The translations under genes and the position numbers were made by a program. Below are positions 37,801 to 44,580 of a DNA stretch of 64,000 nucleotides, piece after piece. Origin of the DNA: Marinibium conchae (GTDB lineage Bacteria; Pseudomonadota; Gammaproteobacteria; Enterobacterales; Alteromonadaceae). Each line of letters starts with the position of its first letter. The first letter of the stretch is position 1. The notes under the pieces were generated by a model that was not told the origin of the DNA, did not search any database, and saw only the letters and a list, made by a program, of their open reading frames with translations. The stretch spans positions 124,001 through 188,000 of the forward strand of contig NZ_JADNRN010000001.1 in NCBI RefSeq assembly GCF_015595035.1. The letters are read 5' to 3'.

Positions 37801-39555
37801 TCTGAAGGTGTTTTTGTTTTCACTTCCTTTGAGGGTGTAGAGCTTCAAAGTGGCGATGTTATACGTGTGCTAGGTACTGTTGATGAAAACTTTGATAGAA
37901 CGCAAATAAATGCAACGCTCTTGTCTGCTTCTTGTACAAGTGACCTAGCAAGCGCAAGTGAAGTAACGCTGCCACTAGGCCCTGAAGAAAGCCTAGAATC
38001 AGTAGAGAACATGCTCATAACTAGTGCGCAAGAATGGTTTGTGACCGACTTAAGCAATTACGGGCGTTTTGGTGAGCTCGCTTTGTCTAGTGAAGTGAAA
38101 TACAGCCCAACCCATCTATTTGCTGCAGATAGCGCAGAGGCGGCAGAGCTCAACGACAAGAACCAACGCAATCGTATTGTTCTTGACGATTTGCTTAACG
38201 GCACGGCTCAAGAACTTGTCTATCCTGTTGGTGGTTTTGATGCAAGTAACCCCGTGCGCATCGGCGATTCTTTTGTTAGCGTGACAGGTGTGCTCGATTA
38301 TGGTTTTAATAATTATAGAATTCGTCCTGTTGATAGCTTAACGCTTGAGCAAAATAACCCGAGACAAGAAGCTCCAGAACTTGAAGAAGGTAACCTGAAG
38401 GTAGCTAGCTTCAATGTTCTTAACCTATTCAATGGTGATGGCACGGGCAATGGCTTCCCAACGGCTCGTGGCGCTGGAACTTTTGAAGAGTATCAATTAC
38501 AACTGCAGAAAATCACCAATGCAATTATTGCGATTGACGCTGATGTAATCGGCTTAATGGAAATTGAAAATGATGGTTTCGATGAGCTCAGTTCGATTGC
38601 TCAACTGGTTGACAATATCAATTCTACCTTAGGTGGCGATGTCTATAGCTTCGTGAATGCAGGTGAGCCTCAAGGTACTGATGAAATTTCAGTTGGTCTG
38701 TTGTACAAAACGTCGACAGTGAGCCTTGATGGCGCATTGAAAGTGTTGACCTCAGACAACTCGATACTTGATGAGAATGGTGCGCCATTATTCGATACTA
38801 GTTTAAATCGACCGTCTTTTGCCCAAGCTTTCACATTGAACGAGAGCGACAAAGCCTTCGTTGTCAACGTTAACCACTTGAAGTCAAAAGGGTTTAGCAG
38901 TCGCTGTAATCAACCTAACGATAGCGACACGCTAGCTGGTAACTGCAATGTAACGCGTGATAGAGCGGCTCAAGCACTCAACGTGTGGTTGGCTGAGCAG
39001 TATCAGGACACACCCATTATGATAATTGGTGATCTAAATGCTTATGCGAAAGAAGATCCGATTCAAACTTTGTTGAATGCTGGTTTCAAAGATGTAGCGC
39101 GTGAACTAGATGGCCCGTTGGCTTATAGCTATCGTTTTGCTGGGCAACTTGGTTCATTAGACTATGCATTAGCAAACGAAGCTGCGTTTGAACTCGTCGT
39201 TGACGTTACCGAATGGCATATTAACGCAGATGAGTATGCTGGCTTAGATTACAGCCTTGGTTTCCCACGTTCTAGCGCCGACAAGCCAGCGAGCTTCTTG
39301 AGTGAAAACGTTTATCGCTCGTCAGACCATGATCCTGTTATTGTGAGCCTACTCTTAGAAGCTGACCCAGCGATATTTGGCGATGTTAATGCTGATGGCG
39401 TTGTGAACTTTAGAGATTACATTGAAATCATACGTGCTTTTGGTGCTAGAGAAGGCAGCGGTCGCTACAATGCTGCAGCCGACCTCGACAATAGCGGCCG
39501 TATAAGCTTCCGCGATGTTTACATTTGGTGGCTTGCGTATTTATTCAATAGATAA
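34891..39555 (+). CDS. secreted multidomain double nuclease: endonuclease I + ExeM-type EEP nuclease with dockerin-like tail
   Basis: 1554 residues, exported (signal MKIKTLSALLLGSMSFASSA). Domains in order: lamin-tail-like domain (about 20-140, FISEYIEGSSNNKAVEIYN); Gly/Ser/Asp linker (about 195-225); an endonuclease I domain (about 235-510) with NREHTWAKSHGFP near 334 and DIHHLRPTD near 355; a second acidic linker; a further LTD-like region (about 555-720); a second clear lamin-tail domain (from about 729); an OB-like ExeM segment (about 920-1150); an endonuclease/exonuclease/phosphatase domain (about 1167-1485) with SFNVLNLF, MEIENDG, NHLKSKG, GDLNAY and SDHDPV; and two EF-hand dockerin-like repeats (DVNADGVVNFRD, DLDNSGRISFRD) at the end. 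It probably degrades extracellular DNA. Word copy at 39006 read Asp-Thr-Pro. Confidence 0.9.
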   Translation: MKIKTLSALLLGSMSFASSADVFISEYIEGSSNNKAVEIYNNSGTAVELGNYQLLIYANGGENAGTTINLSGSLDAYSTYVIADNDSADAILTQAQILSNSSFYNGDDYLELVVQDDAGNRVVLDTVGQYLVDPGSAYSTTVEGVFYSTQNRTLVRRSNITMGDTDGTNEFDPSVEWDVFPQDDFSNLGSHSTVDSPDGGSDGNSEGGSEGGSDSGSEGSDNNDGSVSGDVCTGCPDLFQFKDPATFDASVYYASVNALISSGSATPAQIKAALSEVISTDITRLSYSEVWTAMTVTDEDPSNRDNVILLYSGRSIPKASNGSGSVASSDGDNWNREHTWAKSHGFPDQNDEPYTDIHHLRPTDISVNAARGNLDFDESDAPLTEAQITRESDPELRAAILAATAANFVDADSFEPRAEVKGDVARMMLYMDTRYEAGGSYTDLVLVNRITSTGTPTLGKLCTLLNWHYGDPVSDFELNRNERIYQYQGNRNPFIDNPQLVDEIYSLETCSDVTDGGDTGGSDNGDGSDNGGSDNGDGSDNGSGEETDNGNSSNAPMLISAIFDATLPGGVPKGIEVFVTQDIPDLSVCGIDRGSNGNLPDGSVYSIDIGGDNSAKQGDFLYFASDIENFSAYFGFAPNGVTGELNNNGDDVVQLVCNGSVADTYGVPGVDGSGEVWEYTDGFAYRVNDSSPSATFDSAQWSISGRDALDNITANDLIPLASFTRTAGGLIISEYVEGSSFNKILEIANLTGSDVDLSEYSIRVYANGNPAITGESQLEGILAANSVFVISNPVADIAGTDVVDMVSSILSFNGDDAVALADANGNIDVIGQIGVRTVWGSGDIRTQNDTIRRKLSVTVGDSDGSDEFDPAVEWDGFPQNDTSDIGFYAGFPDGGNGDGGDGSGEQTDEELLGFCFDDATRIHAVQGEGESSPLIGQQVVVEGVVTLVTPSLNGFFMQEEDTDVDNNPLTSEGVFVFTSFEGVELQSGDVIRVLGTVDENFDRTQINATLLSASCTSDLASASEVTLPLGPEESLESVENMLITSAQEWFVTDLSNYGRFGELALSSEVKYSPTHLFAADSAEAAELNDKNQRNRIVLDDLLNGTAQELVYPVGGFDASNPVRIGDSFVSVTGVLDYGFNNYRIRPVDSLTLEQNNPRQEAPELEEGNLKVASFNVLNLFNGDGTGNGFPTARGAGTFEEYQLQLQKITNAIIAIDADVIGLMEIENDGFDELSSIAQLVDNINSTLGGDVYSFVNAGEPQGTDEISVGLLYKTSTVSLDGALKVLTSDNSILDENGAPLFDTSLNRPSFAQAFTLNESDKAFVVNVNHLKSKGFSSRCNQPNDSDTLAGNCNVTRDRAAQALNVWLAEQYQDTPIMIIGDLNAYAKEDPIQTLLNAGFKDVARELDGPLAYSYRFAGQLGSLDYALANEAAFELVVDVTEWHINADEYAGLDYSLGFPRSSADKPASFLSENVYRSSDHDPVIVSLLLEADPAIFGDVNADGVVNFRDYIEIIRAFGAREGSGRYNAAADLDNSGRISFRDVYIWWLAYLFNR

Positions 39556-39580
39556 GCTTTAGCTAACAATACATAAATCA

Positions 39581-39612
39581 AGCCAGCCTCATTATATGAC
39601 GCTGGCTTTTTT
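39581..39612 (+). terminator. terminator after the secreted nuclease gene
   Basis: AGCCAGC (39581-39587) pairs with GCTGGCT (39601-39607), followed by a T-run, 25 bases past the stop codon. Confidence 0.88.
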
Positions 39613-39665
39613 GTGACTCTCAGCTTTAATTATGTGCAATGACATTTTGTAGAAAGGGAGCTAGT

Positions 39666-40136
39666 GTGACACCCGCTGTTAATATTTTGAAAAAACAAAA
39701 ACAGACCTATGAATTATTGCAGTACGAGCATGAAGCTGGGGCGGAAAGTTATGCGAGTGAGGCCGCTGAAAAACTGAATTTGCCCGTTCAAGCGGTATTT
39801 AAAACCTTGTTAGTTGAGCTTGATACTGACGAATTAGTTGTTGCCTTGTTACCCGCAGATAGTAAGCTAAGCATGAAGAAACTAGCCAAAGCTTGTGGCG
39901 TGAAAAAAGCAAAGATGGCTGATGCTCAAAAAGTACAAAAAGTAACGGGTTATGTACTTGGCGGTGTATCACCTTTTGGGCAGAAGCGACGACTTAATAC
40001 AATCATAGATAGCAGTGCTCAAAACCAATCACGAATATTTGTTAGCGGTGGTCGTCGGGGGCTTGAAATTGCGGTTACAGCACAAGTTATCGAACGGCTA
40101 TTAAATGCAAGCTTTATTGATTTAAAGGCGCTCTAA
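39666..40136 (+). CDS. ybaK: Cys-tRNA(Pro) deacylase, YbaK/EbsC family
   Basis: Editing enzyme that hydrolyses Cys-tRNA(Pro), 156 residues from GTG 39666. AAAGGGAG five bases before the GTG decides the start; the ATG at 39639 lies upstream of that ribosome binding site. Family marks: TPAVNILKKQKQTYELLQYEHE, VFKTLLVEL, KLSMKKLAKACGVKKAKMAD, GYVLGGVSPFGQKRRLNTIID and FVSGGRRGLEIAV. The catalytic lysine is in VFKTLL. It heads a compact trio with a GNAT and a DUF2164 gene. Confidence 0.94.
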   Translation: MTPAVNILKKQKQTYELLQYEHEAGAESYASEAAEKLNLPVQAVFKTLLVELDTDELVVALLPADSKLSMKKLAKACGVKKAKMADAQKVQKVTGYVLGGVSPFGQKRRLNTIIDSSAQNQSRIFVSGGRRGLEIAVTAQVIERLLNASFIDLKAL

Positions 40137-40161
40137 AAAGCTGTGGTAAAGGAAGACAGAG

Positions 40162-40656
40162 ATGAATATAGAGATTAAAAGAGTAGACTATTCCGATAAG
40201 GCACAAGCTGCGGATCTACTTCATTTACTAAATGATTATGCCCAAGATCCAATGGGCGGCGCACAAGCATTATCGGATAACACAATGGCAGGCTTAATTG
40301 ACGCACTTAAAAGCCGTAGCTTTATGTTTTCGCTTATCTGCTATGTTGATGACGAAGCCGCAGCGTTCACTAATTGTATTGAAAGTTTCTCTACTTTTAA
40401 GTGCAAACCCCTTATCAATATTCATGATTTTGCTGTTAAGAAGACATTTCGAGGCTTGAATCTGAGCCAACGATTGCTGGCTGAAGTTGAGCTTATTGCC
40501 AAGGAAATGGGTTGCTGCAAGCTCACCTTAGAAGTTTTAGAGGGTAACCTCGCAGCAAAAAACGCTTACTTGAAAGCCGGTTTTAGTGCCTACGAGCTTG
40601 ATCCTGAAATGGGGAGCGCGTTATTTTGGGAAAAGCCTCTTCTAACGGAGTGTTAA
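40162..40656 (+). CDS. GNAT-family N-acetyltransferase
   Basis: 164-residue acetyl-CoA-dependent acyltransferase. The CoA-binding segment is IHDFAVKKTFRGLNLSQRLLAEVELIAKEMGC, followed by KLTLEVLEGNLAAKNAYLKAGFSAYEL, the usual motif A/B region. The substrate is unknown. It lies 25 bases after ybaK and one base before the DUF2164 gene; AAGGAAGACAGAG precedes the ATG. Confidence 0.85.
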   Translation: MNIEIKRVDYSDKAQAADLLHLLNDYAQDPMGGAQALSDNTMAGLIDALKSRSFMFSLICYVDDEAAAFTNCIESFSTFKCKPLINIHDFAVKKTFRGLNLSQRLLAEVELIAKEMGCCKLTLEVLEGNLAAKNAYLKAGFSAYELDPEMGSALFWEKPLLTEC

Positions 40657-40657
40657 T

Positions 40658-40906
40658 ATGAGCATAAAGTTTAGCGCTCAAGAGAAAGAGATACTGATAC
40701 ATAAGTTACAAGCCTATATGAGCAAAGAACTCGATTTCGAACTTGGGCAATTTGACGGCGACTTTTTGCTCGACTTCATCAGTGAAGAGATGGGCGCCTA
40801 TTTCTACAATCGTGGTTTATATGATGCTAAGCTCAGAGTTGAAGAAAAAATTGCCCAAATCGATGAAGCCTTATACGAGATTGAACAGCCGACTAGCCTT
40901 CGTTAG
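40658..40906 (+). CDS. DUF2164 family protein
   Basis: 82-residue cytosolic protein. It matches the DUF2164 pattern: KFSAQEKEILIHKLQAYMSKELDFELGQFDGDFLLDFISEEMGAYFYNRGLYDA, then a charged helix. Function unknown. It is co-transcribed with the GNAT gene (one-base gap) and convergent with galM. Confidence 0.85.
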   Translation: MSIKFSAQEKEILIHKLQAYMSKELDFELGQFDGDFLLDFISEEMGAYFYNRGLYDAKLRVEEKIAQIDEALYEIEQPTSLR

Positions 40907-40910
40907 CCTA

Positions 40911-41852
40911 CTAAATCTGCTTATATCGATAAACCACATAACGCTGATATTCCTCGCCTGGGCGCAGAATATCATGCGCTAGCCCGTCGTGATTAATTGC
41001 ATCTGGATAGCCTTGTGCTTCTAAGCATACGGCTGATTGTGGTTGTGCTAAGAAGTTCCCAGTATAAAGTTGCAGTCCTACATGATCTGATTCCACCGTC
41101 AGTTCAAGCCCGTTTTTTAGCGATTTAAGCGTGGCCATTTCACTTGAAGTTACCCTGTAACAGTGATCGTATACGCCTTCTTGTAATTTGCTAGCGAGGG
41201 TCGCAGTTTTAGTAAAGTCAAAGCGAGTATCTTTAACGGGTGTAAAGTCTCCTAGAGGAATACTTTGATCATCAACTTCCAAGTAGGCATCGCCTTGAAT
41301 TTGAAGGCTGAGATTATGAATACTCGACTCGCCCATTGTAAAGTAAACGTGATTACACAAATTGATGGGTGTTGCTTTGCTACTTGTTGCTTTAAATTCA
41401 AATTTAAGCGCGTTATCCTCACTCAAGCTATAAATGATATCGACTGCAAGATCACCAGGAAAACCTTGGTCTCCGTCACCTGATAGTAAACTGAACTTAA
41501 TTCGCGACTGAGTCGAGTCTACGCCGTCGCTTATCCATCGACGCTTTGAGAAACCATATTGTCCGCCATGGAGATTATTCGCGCCTTCGTTTGCGCTCAG
41601 TGTGAAGTGTTCGCCATCTAGGGTAAATTGGGCGCCAGAAATGCGGTTTGCGGTCCTTCCGCAAGTAGCTCCCATGTATGAGTCGTCGTTAATTATCGCT
41701 TCGTCAGAGTCATGGTTTTGAGTGGTTTCGACCAATTTACCCTCTCTATTAGGTACTTTGATAGAGAGTATTCTTGCGCCTAAGTCACAGAGTTCTACTT
41801 CCATGCCATTTTGGTTTTGTAAAGTGTATCGTTTCAAACTACTTGATGTCAT
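40911..41852 (-). CDS. galM: aldose 1-epimerase
   Basis: Interconverts alpha and beta anomers of aldoses. 313 residues. The substrate-site residues are in NRISGAQFTLDGEHFTLSANEGANNLHGG (Asn-Arg and the first His), NLCNHVYFTMG (catalytic His) and AVCLEAQGYPDAINH (catalytic Glu). No other sugar-use genes adjoin it, so the physiological sugar is unknown. It is divergent from nothing: downstream is the convergent DUF2164 gene and upstream the Lrp-type regulator on the same strand, 48 bases away. Confidence 0.9.
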   Translation of the reverse strand: MTSSSLKRYTLQNQNGMEVELCDLGARILSIKVPNREGKLVETTQNHDSDEAIINDDSYMGATCGRTANRISGAQFTLDGEHFTLSANEGANNLHGGQYGFSKRRWISDGVDSTQSRIKFSLLSGDGDQGFPGDLAVDIIYSLSEDNALKFEFKATSSKATPINLCNHVYFTMGESSIHNLSLQIQGDAYLEVDDQSIPLGDFTPVKDTRFDFTKTATLASKLQEGVYDHCYRVTSSEMATLKSLKNGLELTVESDHVGLQLYTGNFLAQPQSAVCLEAQGYPDAINHDGLAHDILRPGEEYQRYVVYRYKQI

Positions 41853-41900
41853 TTATCTGTTCCGTCGGCGCTTATTGCCATTAAATAAGTGAAAATTAAA

Positions 41901-42356
41901 CTAAATGGGAGGGAATACGCCCGTTTTTTTAACCGTTCCATAGGCAAAACTAGTATCTATTGACGCAATGCTGCCAATAGGGTGAAGTACTTTTCTTACA
42001 AAAACTTCGTAGGCCTGTAAATCCGCGACTACTATTTTTAATAAATAATCCGAAACTCCCGTCATGACATAGCACTCTAATACTTGTTCAGCAAATTCAA
42101 TATGTTGCTCAAAATTTGAGACAATATCGGCGCTGTGTTTTTCTAGTTGTACGCGAGCAAAAACGGTAATAGGTAAGCCATAGGCTTGAGCATCTACCTC
42201 TACGCCATAGCTTTTTATAACGCCTTGTGACTCTAGGTTTCTTAGTCGACGTAAGCAAGGTGAGGGGCTTAAATTGACTTTATTGGCAAGTTCTTGGTTA
42301 CTCATTCGCCCATCTGTTTGAAGCTCACGAATGATTTCTCTGTCTTTATTATCCAT
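41901..42356 (-). CDS. Lrp/AsnC-family transcriptional regulator
   Basis: 151 residues from ATG 42356 (an in-frame ATG at 42389 would add 11). The N-terminal helix-turn-helix (KDREIIRELQTDGRMSNQELANKVNLSPSPCLRRLRNLESQGVI) is followed by the RAM ligand-binding domain (FARVQLEKHSADIV, CYVMTGVSDYLLKIVVADLQAYEVFV). It is divergent from the methionine gamma-lyase gene, with palindromes between them, so it most likely controls that gene in response to an amino acid such as methionine. The effector is inference. Confidence 0.92.
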   Translation of the reverse strand: MDNKDREIIRELQTDGRMSNQELANKVNLSPSPCLRRLRNLESQGVIKSYGVEVDAQAYGLPITVFARVQLEKHSADIVSNFEQHIEFAEQVLECYVMTGVSDYLLKIVVADLQAYEVFVRKVLHPIGSIASIDTSFAYGTVKKTGVFPPI

Positions 42357-42393
42357 AGTGGTCTTACCTGAGTTGACTATATCATCCAAGATT

Positions 42394-42410
42394 TTGGCAT
42401 ATTATGCCAA
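42394..42410. promoter_or_regulatory. palindromic operator candidate, Lrp-type regulator / megL spacer
   Basis: Perfect palindrome TTGGCATA, central T, TATGCCAA, 38 bases upstream of the regulator start. It fits a dimeric Lrp-type site and would allow autoregulation. Confidence 0.65.
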
Positions 42411-42417
42411 TATCGCT

Positions 42418-42468
42418 GTGAATTGATAGCTAAGAAACACGAATTCACCTCTTTTATAGGCATATAAT
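42418..42468 (+). promoter_or_regulatory. megL promoter region with second inverted repeat
   Basis: GTGAATT (42418-42424) faces AATTCAC (42442-42448), and a consensus -10 hexamer TATAAT lies at 42463-42468, 31 bases before the megL ATG. The -35 is poor (17 bases upstream reads CGAATT), as expected of an activated promoter. Confidence 0.55.
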
Positions 42469-42499
42469 GTGAAAAACGTGAATATGGCATTGAACTTAC

Positions 42500-43720
42500 A
42501 TGACAACTCAATCAACAAACTTCTCTACTTTAGCAATTCATTACGGCTACGATGCGCAAAAAAACGAAGGCTCTCTCACGCCTCCAATACACTTAAGCTC
42601 TACTTTCACTTTCGAAAGCGCCGAAGTGGGCGGTGAGATGTTTGCTGGGGAGAGAGAGGGTCACTTTTACTCACGAATTTCAAATCCGACGCTTGATATC
42701 TTAGAGAAAAGAATTGCGGCACTTGAAAACACCGAAGCCGGCCTTGCTTTGGCCTCTGGTATAGCCGCTATTTCTTCTACAATGTGGACACTGCTGCGTC
42801 CTGGCGATGAAATTATTGTCGATAAAACCCTGTATGGTTGTACATTTAGTTTCTTACATCATGGCTTGGCGAAATTTGGTATCAAAGTAACTCACGTCGA
42901 CCTTTCTAGCATCGATGCGCTTAAAGCTGCGATATCAAATCAATGCAAAGTTGTTTATTTTGAAACACCGGCTAATCCTAACATGCGTTTGGTTGATATT
43001 AAGGCTGTGAGCGCCGTAGCACATGAGCTAGGTGCAACAGTTGTGGTGGATAACACTTATGCAACACCCTACCTTAGCCAACCCATTTCCTTGGGGGCTG
43101 ATTTGGTCGTACATTCTGCTACCAAATACTTAGGCGGCCACGGTGATTTGGTTGCGGGCCTGATCGCTGGGCCAAAAGCAATCATCGACGAAATCCGTTT
43201 GTACGGAATGAAGGACATGACTGGAGCCTGCATGGCGCCTTTTAATGCGATGCTAGTTATGCGCGGCATGAAAACCTTAGCCTTAAGAATGGATAGGCAT
43301 TGCAGCAGTGCAATGAGGGTGGCCAAAATGTTAGAGGCGCATCCCAGCGTTGAGAAGGTTTGTTACCCAGGTTTAAAGAGTTTTGCTCAACACGCTTTAG
43401 CTAAGGAGCAAATGTCAGATTTCGGCGGCATGATTACTTTTGAAGTAAAAGGTGGGGTAGAGGCTGGGATCAAAATGATGAACCAACTCACGATGATCCA
43501 ACGAGCGGTATCTCTAGGTGATGCCGAAAGCTTAATACAACACCCAGCAAGTATGACTCACTCAACTTACACGCCTGAAGAAAGGGCTGAACACGGAATT
43601 AGTGATGGTCTAATTCGTTTGTCGGTAGGTTTGGAGGATGTAAGCGATATTCTTGATGATTTGCAGCGTGCGCTTGGTGCCGTATCGCAAAATGAATCAA
43701 GTTTGCTCGGACTTTCCTGA
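42500..43720 (+). CDS. megL: methionine gamma-lyase (PLP-dependent, Cys/Met metabolism family)
   Basis: Cleaves methionine to methanethiol, 2-oxobutyrate and ammonia. 406 residues. The active-site pair Y112-G-C114 in DKTLYGCTFSFLHHG is the cysteine signature that separates methionine gamma-lyases from cystathionine gamma-synthases. The PLP lysine is in VVHSATKYLGGHGD and the phosphate-binding region in ALASGIAAISSTMWTLLRPGDEI. SLGDAESLIQHPASMTHSTYTPEER is standard for the family. A divergent Lrp-type gene is the likely regulator. The end overlaps the convergent EamA gene by 24 bases. Confidence 0.92.
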   Translation: MTTQSTNFSTLAIHYGYDAQKNEGSLTPPIHLSSTFTFESAEVGGEMFAGEREGHFYSRISNPTLDILEKRIAALENTEAGLALASGIAAISSTMWTLLRPGDEIIVDKTLYGCTFSFLHHGLAKFGIKVTHVDLSSIDALKAAISNQCKVVYFETPANPNMRLVDIKAVSAVAHELGATVVVDNTYATPYLSQPISLGADLVVHSATKYLGGHGDLVAGLIAGPKAIIDEIRLYGMKDMTGACMAPFNAMLVMRGMKTLALRMDRHCSSAMRVAKMLEAHPSVEKVCYPGLKSFAQHALAKEQMSDFGGMITFEVKGGVEAGIKMMNQLTMIQRAVSLGDAESLIQHPASMTHSTYTPEERAEHGISDGLIRLSVGLEDVSDILDDLQRALGAVSQNESSLLGLS

Positions 43721-44578
43721 TTGCCAAACCACGAGTGCAACGCCACCTAAAATACTCGCAGAGGCAATGATGAGTCGTAAAGTGATGCTCTCTTGAACCC
43801 AGATGAGACCACCTATTGTAGCAATTATCGGCACGGTCAGTTGTAAGGTGGCAGCTGATGCTGCCTTCAAACTTGGCAGTACGGCATACCATATCGCATA
43901 ACCAAGGCCAGAAGTAATGGCACCAGACGCGATGGCTAACCCTAAACCGTGGGCGTCAATATGAAATTTGCCGATGGGTAGAACGAGCATTAAGACCAAT
44001 AGAGCTAAACAATAGGGTAGTGCCCGCAAAAAATTTTCGGTGGTGGCTAGGGTTGGTTCACCAGCTGTTTTACCCTTGATAGAATAGACTCCCCAGGCAA
44101 TACCAGAACACATCATCAATAACGCGCCAAACAATGGCGGTGCACTCAAACCTGGCAGTAATAAATAAACCAAACCTGCAATTGCGAAAATGAAGCCTGT
44201 CCATTGCAGCAGATTCAAACGGAGCCCTTTGAATATAGCTACCCCAAGCATGGTTATTTGAACGCTGGCGAATAGGATTAAAGCACCAGTGCCGGTTGCA
44301 AGGCTTATGTAAGCAAAAGAAAAAGCCGCTGCATAAATAAACAAGGAAAGACCACTCACCCAATCACTGTGCTTAAAATTCACACCTGACAAGCTCAGCT
44401 TGTTAGGCGTCAACAATAAGCAGATTATGCCTAGGGTAATCGCCCCGCTGACTATTCTAATGCTAGTGAAGGAAGTCGGGTCAATGCTCCCGCCCTCAAG
44501 AGCAAGCCTGCAGAGAACTGAATTCCCTGCAAAAGCTAGGAGCGCTAGGCTTGTCTTGAATACGAGGGTAAAGTTCAA
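43697..44578 (-). CDS. EamA/DMT-superfamily membrane transporter
   Basis: Ten-helix drug/metabolite transporter of 293 residues with two EamA repeats. The first half begins TSLALLAFAGNSVLCRLALEGGSIDPTSFTSIRI, the second SGIAWGVYSIKGKTAGEPTLATTENFLRALPYCL. It starts two bases after the acyl-CoA dehydrogenase stop, so it shares that transcript, and overlaps the megL 3' end. An export role for an amino acid or metabolite is possible but not shown. Confidence 0.88.
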   Translation of the reverse strand: MNFTLVFKTSLALLAFAGNSVLCRLALEGGSIDPTSFTSIRIVSGAITLGIICLLLTPNKLSLSGVNFKHSDWVSGLSLFIYAAAFSFAYISLATGTGALILFASVQITMLGVAIFKGLRLNLLQWTGFIFAIAGLVYLLLPGLSAPPLFGALLMMCSGIAWGVYSIKGKTAGEPTLATTENFLRALPYCLALLVLMLVLPIGKFHIDAHGLGLAIASGAITSGLGYAIWYAVLPSLKAASAATLQLTVPIIATIGGLIWVQESITLRLIIASASILGGVALVVWQSGKSEQT

Positions 44579-44580
44579 GA

